A DNA stretch of 16,240 nucleotides from JBDKGD01 sp964513095. GTDB lineage: Bacteria; Patescibacteriota; Minisyncoccia; UBA6257; 2-01-FULL-56-20. A program made the translations under genes and the position numbers. Shown here one piece after another: positions 12,669 through 16,240 of this stretch (within the stretch, counting starts at the first letter, position 1; every line of letters begins with the position of its first letter). The notes under the pieces are model-generated. The model made no database searches, was not told the origin of the DNA, and was given only the letters and a program-made list of their open reading frames with translations. The DNA lies in contig CAZELH010000016.1 in assembly GCA_964513095.1 (NCBI GenBank), positions 1 to 16,240 on the forward strand, in the 5' to 3' direction.

Positions 12669-12682
12669 ATGCTTAGACAATT

Positions 12683-12711
12683 AGTATTGCTTTTCTTGGC
12701 ATTTTTCGCAA
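12683..12711 (-). promoter_or_regulatory. Promoter of pyk
   Basis: A minus-strand -35 TTGCGA (12706-12711) and -10 AATACT (12683-12688) are 17 bp apart. The start is predicted near 12676, about eight bases before the ATG, again a near-leaderless arrangement. Confidence 0.45.
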
Positions 12712-12786
12712 TGATAAGAGTCACAACTCGTATATCGTGTAGCGTGTATCGCAAAATATACAGTTTCGTACAAAAATAAGGCATAT

Positions 12787-12860
12787 GCGCGCTTAGCTCA
12801 GTTGGTTAGAGCGTCTCGTTTACACCGAGAAGGTCAGGGGTTCGAATCCCTTAGCGCGCA
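12787..12860 (+). tRNA. tRNA-Val (UAC)
   Basis: A 74-nt cloverleaf with acceptor GCGCGCT/AGCGCGC, D stem GCTC/GAGC, anticodon stem TCTCG/CGAGA with loop TTTACAC (anticodon TAC), variable AGGTC, T arm AGGGG-TTCGAAT-CCCTT and discriminator A. CCA is not encoded. It is divergent from pyk. Its last 13 bases plus the two following recur exactly at 13045-13059. Confidence 0.95.
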
Positions 12861-12866
12861 CAAATT

Positions 12867-12895
12867 CTTCACCCCTCCAAAACGGAGGGGTGAAG
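12867..12895 (+). terminator. Probable terminator of tRNA-Val
   Basis: A perfect 12-pair stem CTTCACCCCTCC (12867-12878) / GGAGGGGTGAAG (12884-12895) with loop AAAAC begins six bases after the tRNA. The downstream tract ATATTTATA is only moderately U-rich, so it may also act as a 3'-processing barrier. Confidence 0.7.
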
Positions 12896-12989
12896 ATATT
12901 TATACACCGCTCAAGATTGTATTCGATATTCGTTTTTTACGAATACTCGAATCTGACCACATATTTAATAAGTTACCCGCGGTAACTAT

Positions 12990-13059
12990 TACAAAGGAAA
13001 TGCATAGCCCCGCTTCCGCCAGTTGGCGGAGCGGGGCGGCCATGCCCTTAGCGCGCACA
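12990..13059 (+). pseudogene. Degenerate tRNA-Val copy lacking the anticodon arm
   Basis: The 5' part (12990-13026) aligns without gaps to tRNA-Val and its 5' flank (12769-12805): by my count 26 of 37 positions match, including TACAAA, GCATA at the same 12-base spacing, CGCTT and CAGTTGG, followed by GAGCG with a one-base shift. The 3' part CCCTTAGCGCGCACA (13045-13059) is identical to 12848-12862. Between them 11 bases replace 34, so about 23 bases equal to the anticodon arm and variable loop are missing. The mismatches in the D arm turn it into a nearly perfect hairpin (13008-13036). It cannot be a working tRNA. A scar of an element integrated at the tRNA 3' end is the alternative. Confidence 0.6.
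13002..13045. repeat. Strong hairpin inside the tRNA-Val remnant
   Basis: CCCCGCT (13008-13014) pairs with AGCGGGG (13030-13036) and CCGCC (13016-13020) with GGCGG (13025-13029), leaving one bulged T. GCAT (13002-13005) and ATGC (13042-13045) extend the base. There is no T tract, so terminator function is unlikely. Confidence 0.7.
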
Positions 13060-13182
13060 TTAGAGTTTGTGTGAACGTATGTGAACTACAAAATCTTATG
13101 TCCCGCCATCGGCGGGGCGGAGAAACTGTTGTTGGATTATGAATTATAGGATTGCGAATTAGGCATGAAGACATAAAAATAG

Positions 13183-13202
13183 ATTCCCGCCTGCGCGGGA
13201 AT
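13183..13202. repeat. REP-like palindrome
   Basis: ATTCCCGC (13183-13190) and GCGGGAAT (13195-13202) form a perfect 8-pair stem with a 4-base loop. The minus strand reads GTCATTCCCGCGCAGGCGGG, the form of a widespread bacterial interspersed palindrome whose spurious translation gives FPRRRES. That exact peptide appears in the antisense frame here. Confidence 0.65.
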
Positions 13203-13232
13203 GACAAGAAGGGGAGAAGAATGAAGTAAGAA

Positions 13233-13277
13233 TTGGAAAAAATAAAAAGCCGGTGAGAGGTGATCTCAATCGGCTTT
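13233..13277 (-). terminator. Intrinsic terminator of the receiver-like gene
   Basis: On the minus strand AAAGCCG (13271-13277) pairs with CGGCTTT (13246-13252), with an inner TGAG/CTCA extension, followed by a U-rich tract (TTTTATTTTTT) ending near 13233. It lies 17 bp after the stop codon. Confidence 0.85.
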
Positions 13278-13294
13278 GCGGAACGCAGGATTTA

Positions 13295-13690
13295 TTAATC
13301 GATGATTAGTCGCATTATTTCCTGTTTCCATTTTTCCATTTTCATGGGCATGGTAAGATATATGGTTTTTTCCGGTATTTCTTTTTCTTGAAAATCGCTT
13401 GTGGGGTGAATGCTTGTTAAAACTATTGCGCATTGACATGCGCGACATCGTTCTTCCAGTAGTTCGTATGTTTTCTTGCCTTGGTTTTCTTGGCAATGGC
13501 ATGCTTCTGGTTCAAAATCGAAAATCATAACGACGTCAGGAGCTGCTTCACAAAAACATTCTACAACTTGTTCTCTGTGGGATTTTGCTATTATTTCGAC
13601 ATTTTCTTTTTTGTCGAACATAATATTCGCTGTTTCGTACATTTGTCCAATTCCTGGATCATCTACAAAGATTAAGACTTTCTTTTTCAC
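13295..13690 (-). CDS. Cysteine-rich receiver-like protein, 131 aa
   Basis: The pattern is that of a single response-regulator receiver domain: KKVLIFVDDPG (3-13) with the acidic pair Asp10/Asp11, APDVVMIFDFE (50-60) with the presumed phospho-acceptor Asp58, IVLTS (89-93) with the Thr/Ser switch, and YLTMPMK (111-117) where the conserved Lys-Pro should be. The lysine is replaced by Met114, so normal phosphorylation is doubtful. There is no output domain. Seven cysteines occur, six of them in three CxC pairs (45/47, 64/66, 85/87) plus Cys82, unusual for a receiver. The start is GTG with the best Shine-Dalgarno of the window (GGAGG, 8-base spacing) and a perfect -35 upstream. Its partner is unknown; a metal or redox sensing role is speculation. 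Confidence 0.75.
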   Translation of the reverse strand: MKKKVLIFVDDPGIGQMYETANIMFDKKENVEIIAKSHREQVVECFCEAAPDVVMIFDFEPEACHCQENQGKKTYELLEERCRACQCAIVLTSIHPTSDFQEKEIPEKTIYLTMPMKMEKWKQEIMRLIID

Positions 13691-13698
13691 GATACGCG

Positions 13699-13703
13699 CC
13701 TCC
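13699..13703 (-). promoter_or_regulatory. Strong ribosome binding site fixing a GTG start
   Basis: GGAGG on the minus strand is eight bases upstream of the GTG at 13690 and decides that start. Most other genes in the window lack such a site. Confidence 0.8.
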
Positions 13704-13733
13704 TTTTGTTGGTGTTTGAACGTGCTATTGGCT

Positions 13734-13762
13734 ACTATTTAAAACTTTGTGTCTTTTGTCAA
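13734..13762 (-). promoter_or_regulatory. Promoter of the receiver-like gene
   Basis: A perfect -35 TTGACA (13757-13762) and -10 AATAGT (13734-13739) are 17 bp apart on the minus strand, just after the uvrA stop. The gene is therefore transcribed independently with a leader of about 36 nt. Confidence 0.65.
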
Positions 13763-13780
13763 TGTCTAGGGATTCATCAA

Positions 13781-16240
13781 CTACATCTTCAAGTGCTTTT
13801 TGAGGTATTTGCCGGTGTATGAGTTTGATACTTTTAATAATCCTGCCATTGGACCTTGATATACAATTTGTCCACCTGCTTCACCGCCTTCGGGACCCAA
13901 ATCTACGATGTATCCGCAGTTTTTAATGACATCAAGATTGTGCTCGATCACGATCACTGTGTTTCCTCGTTCTACCAGTCGATAGAGTGCAAGGAGTAGT
14001 TTCTCTATGTCGGCGAAATGAAGACCCGTCGTTGGTTCATCAAGAATGTAGACAGTTTTGCCTGAATTGCGACGGGACAGTTCGTCGGCGAGTTTAATGC
14101 GCTGGGCTTCACCACCTGAAAATGTGGTCGCGGATTGACCCAGCTCAATGTATCCCAAACCAACACTTTGCAGTGTGACAAGCTTGGTGTGGATGTCGGC
14201 ATGATTTTTGAAAAACGAAGCAGCTTCTTCAACGGTCATTTTTAATACCTCGTCGATTGCTTTTCCTTTATACAAAATCTCCAGTGTTTCTTTGTTGTAG
14301 CGACGACCTTCACAGACGTCGCAGGTGATGTAGACATCAGGCAAAAATTGCATCTCGATGGTTACAAGGCCACCACCTTGGCATTTTTCACATCGACCGC
14401 CTTTTAAGTTGAATGAAAAACGTCCTTTGTTGAATCCGCGCGCCTTACTTTCGGCGGTGTTGGCAAAAATGTCTCGAATTGCGTCAAAAAATCCTACATA
14501 CGTGGCGGGATTGGAACGTGGGGTGCGACCGATAGGTGATTGATCTACTAGAAATACACGATCAATACCGGAATAGCCTTTTAACTCTTTGTATTCGCCA
14601 ATAGATTCTGGAAGGGTTTCGTTGACGTGATAGTAGAGCGCGGGGTAGAGCGTGTCGCCGATCAAGGTGCTTTTTCCGGAACCAGATACGCCGGTAATAC
14701 CAACAAGATTACCGAGTGGAATTTCTATATCAACATTTTTTAAGTTGTTTTCCTTGGCGCCGGTTAATTGGATTACTCCACGATTGGTTACTAAGGTGTG
14801 AGGATTGCCTGGAATTTTTCTTTTTCCCGATAAAAATTTTCCCGTGATGGAGTTGGCGGACTTTTTCATCGCTGTCATTGTGCCGGTGAACGTGATGCGA
14901 CCACCGTGTTTTCCTGCTTCGGGGCCTAATTCCACGACGTAATCCGCTGCTTCCATTGTTTCTTCGTCGTGCTCAACAACAATCAGGCTGTTTCCTAGAT
15001 TTTTGAGATTTTGGAGCGTGTTGATTAAGGCAGTAACGTCTTTGGGGTGCAAACCAATTGATGGTTCATCGAGTACGTATAAAACGCCTGTTAATCCAGT
15101 GCCTATTTGAGAAGCAAGGCGGATGCGCTGGAGTTCGCCACCGGATAATGTTTTGGCGAGGCGAGAAATTGTTAAGTATCCCAAGCCCACGTTTTGCAAA
15201 AATTGGAGGCGTGTTTCTATCTCTTTGATGATCGGTTTGGCGATGGTTGCTTCGTAGGCATTAATTTCTTTGGCGAGATCGTTTTTTAAAAATCCAAGCA
15301 TTGCACCGATCGCCAGTTCTGAAACTTCCGCGATATTTTTTTTGAGTACCGTAATAGCGAGAACTTCCGGTTTTAGTTTTTTTCCTTTACAGCTCGTACA
15401 GATTTCTTCTTTGAGATATTTGTTTATTTCACCGCTGGCGGGGCCTTCGGTTTGCTTGAATCGACGTTCGAGTTCGGCAATGACGCCATCAAATTTTTCA
15501 TTGATGACCGTTTCTTTTCCGAATCTGTTTGTGCCGGGGACTTGGTACTCTTTTCCATTTCCATAAAGAAGGAGTTCAAGGTGTTCCTCGGATAATTTTC
15601 CGATTGCGGTTTTTAATGGGAAATTTTCATCTTCCGCCATAGTGGCGATGAGGCGTCCGTACCATGTGTCTTGCCAAAATATTCCGGAAAATGGCGTAAT
15701 ACCGCCTTCGGTCACGCTTAAGTTTTTATTTAAAATGCGTTCGGGGTCGACGGAGTAGATTGTTCCTAGACCGCGACATGTTTCGCAGGCGCCGATGGGG
15801 GAGTTGAATGAGAATAATCGTGGTTCTATTTCGGGAAGTGATAATCCGCAGACAGGGCAGGAGAATTTTTCAGAGAATAAATATTCGCCGTTTGTTGTTT
15901 TTAAAATAACCGATCCAGCAGATAAATTAATTGCTTGTTCGATGTCGGCGGCGAGACGCGTGCGAAGATTACCAAAAAACATTTCGCTTTTTATATCCGT
16001 TGCCGATACGGGGAGCGCATCGATAATTACTTCAATGGTGTGTTTTTGTGTTTTAGAAAGAATAATGTCATCTGTAATACTTACTACTTCTCCATCAATA
16101 CGGGCGCGAACGAATCCTTTGGCGCGAACGTTGTTTATTAAATCTCTAAATTCTCCCCGTTTGGCGCGAACAATGGGGGAGAGGAGTGTGAATTGTTGTA
16201 CGCCCGCATTTTTTGGCGATACCGTTTCGCGCATGACGTC
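13781..16240 (-). CDS. uvrA: UvrABC system protein A (N-terminus outside the window)
   Basis: UvrA is the damage-recognition ATPase of nucleotide excision repair, acting as a dimer that loads UvrB. The window holds 819 residues; about 115 N-terminal ones, including the first Walker A, lie past 16240. Numbered from the Met at 16234: zinc-module cysteines 126/129 and 150/153, CTSC (279-282), signature LSGGELQR (363-370), Walker B YVLDEPSIGLH (386-396), second Walker A GVSGSGKST (515-523), the C-terminal zinc finger 615/618 and 638/641, second signature FSGGEAQR (705-712) and Walker B ILDEPTTGLHF (730-740). All key residues are intact and there is no frameshift. The Met at 16234 is internal, not the start. 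The C-terminus is short (KKHLKM) without the extra tail some UvrA proteins carry. Confidence 0.98.
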   Translation of the reverse strand, partial: DVMRETVSPKNAGVQQFTLLSPIVRAKRGEFRDLINNVRAKGFVRARIDGEVVSITDDIILSKTQKHTIEVIIDALPVSATDIKSEMFFGNLRTRLAADIEQAINLSAGSVILKTTNGEYLFSEKFSCPVCGLSLPEIEPRLFSFNSPIGACETCRGLGTIYSVDPERILNKNLSVTEGGITPFSGIFWQDTWYGRLIATMAEDENFPLKTAIGKLSEEHLELLLYGNGKEYQVPGTNRFGKETVINEKFDGVIAELERRFKQTEGPASGEINKYLKEEICTSCKGKKLKPEVLAITVLKKNIAEVSELAIGAMLGFLKNDLAKEINAYEATIAKPIIKEIETRLQFLQNVGLGYLTISRLAKTLSGGELQRIRLASQIGTGLTGVLYVLDEPSIGLHPKDVTALINTLQNLKNLGNSLIVVEHDEETMEAADYVVELGPEAGKHGGRITFTGTMTAMKKSANSITGKFLSGKRKIPGNPHTLVTNRGVIQLTGAKENNLKNVDIEIPLGNLVGITGVSGSGKSTLIGDTLYPALYYHVNETLPESIGEYKELKGYSGIDRVFLVDQSPIGRTPRSNPATYVGFFDAIRDIFANTAESKARGFNKGRFSFNLKGGRCEKCQGGGLVTIEMQFLPDVYITCDVCEGRRYNKETLEILYKGKAIDEVLKMTVEEAASFFKNHADIHTKLVTLQSVGLGYIELGQSATTFSGGEAQRIKLADELSRRNSGKTVYILDEPTTGLHFADIEKLLLALYRLVERGNTVIVIEHNLDVIKNCGYIVDLGPEGGEAGGQIVYQGPMAGLLKVSNSYTGKYLKKHLKM

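Larger units (their letters stand above)
12861..13294. other. Gene-free region packed with palindromes and a tRNA remnant
   Basis: No credible reading frame was found. In order: the tRNA-Val terminator; a hairpin ATTCGATATTCG (12921-12932) with CGAATACTCGAAT (12940-12952, one bulge); a palindrome AGTTACC-CGC-GGTAACT (12971-12987); the degenerate tRNA-Val copy with its hairpin (12990-13059); CCCGCC-ATC-GGCGGG (13102-13116); an imperfect 15-bp tandem repeat (13134-13163, GGATT..GAATT pattern); a REP-like hairpin (13183-13202); and the terminator of the gene at 13295. Confidence 0.7.

Noticed and set aside
12669..12680. TTG start four codons upstream of pyk ATG
   Set aside because: It precedes the predicted transcription start and adds nothing to the family fold.
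12802..13074. Plus-strand 90-residue frame through tRNA-Val
   Set aside because: It reads through a tRNA, a terminator and several palindromes; composition is not protein-like.
13069..13085. Repeated TGTGAAC (two copies 10 bp apart) as an operator
   Set aside because: Two short copies with no promoter next to them; too weak to claim.
13134..13163. Tandem 15-bp repeat as a possible CRISPR or iteron array
   Set aside because: There are only two imperfect AT-rich units with no spacers and no cas or replication gene nearby.
12989..13207. Minus-strand 72-residue frame starting MSFPRRRES
   Set aside because: This peptide is the usual artefact of a REP-like palindrome being translated; there is no ribosome site or family.

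Overview
The window looks like a piece of a Candidate Phyla Radiation (Patescibacteria, Parcubacteria-like) chromosome. This is inferred from several signs together: very tight packing, no CCA in any of the four tRNA genes, short versions of central enzymes (GpsA, GlpK), many genes without a Shine-Dalgarno sequence and with a -10 box almost on the start codon, a class-2-like PyrD with a catalytic cysteine, a B12-dependent monomeric ribonucleotide reductase, and families common in that group (DedA, DUF4383-like, TrmB). The standard genetic code fits, with TAA, TAG and TGA all acting as stops. The exact lineage cannot be fixed from the sequence alone.

Layout. 1-56: last residues of a probable gyrA, facing tRNA-Phe(GAA) across a shared terminator. 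198-598: gene-free, holding a long nested inverted repeat. 599-1012: unknown 137-residue protein. 1077-2326: two membrane proteins on the minus strand (DUF4383-like; DedA with an extra C-terminal hairpin). 2365-3689: a six-helix PQ-loop-like protein convergent with a TrmB-type regulator. 3877-7300: pyrD followed 19 nt later by a class II ribonucleotide reductase, a small nucleotide block. 7297-9349: gpsA-glpK, a glycerol-3-phosphate operon with overlapping reading frames. 9407-10015: tRNA-Arg(UCU) with a dCMP-deaminase-like gene just behind it. 10164-11228: tRNA-Pro(UGG) and an acidic coiled-coil protein of unknown function. 11247-12668: pyruvate kinase. 12787-13280: tRNA-Val(UAC), a degenerate second tRNA-Val copy and a cluster of palindromes. 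13295-16240: a cysteine-rich receiver-like protein and the 3' part of uvrA.

How the genes fit together. PyrD, the reductase and the deaminase all serve pyrimidine and dNTP supply. GpsA and GlpK both make glycerol-3-phosphate, from DHAP and from glycerol. Pyruvate kinase closes lower glycolysis. UvrA is housekeeping excision repair. Nothing here looks like a defence island, prophage or CRISPR locus.

The most unusual signals are a tRNA-Val-derived pseudogene that has lost its anticodon arm and been turned into a strong hairpin; a repeated TGATATA(C/G)T promoter type that implies leaderless mRNAs; a receiver-like protein with three CxC motifs and no conserved lysine; a glycerol kinase missing about 95 internal residues; and PyrD with altered substrate-site segments.
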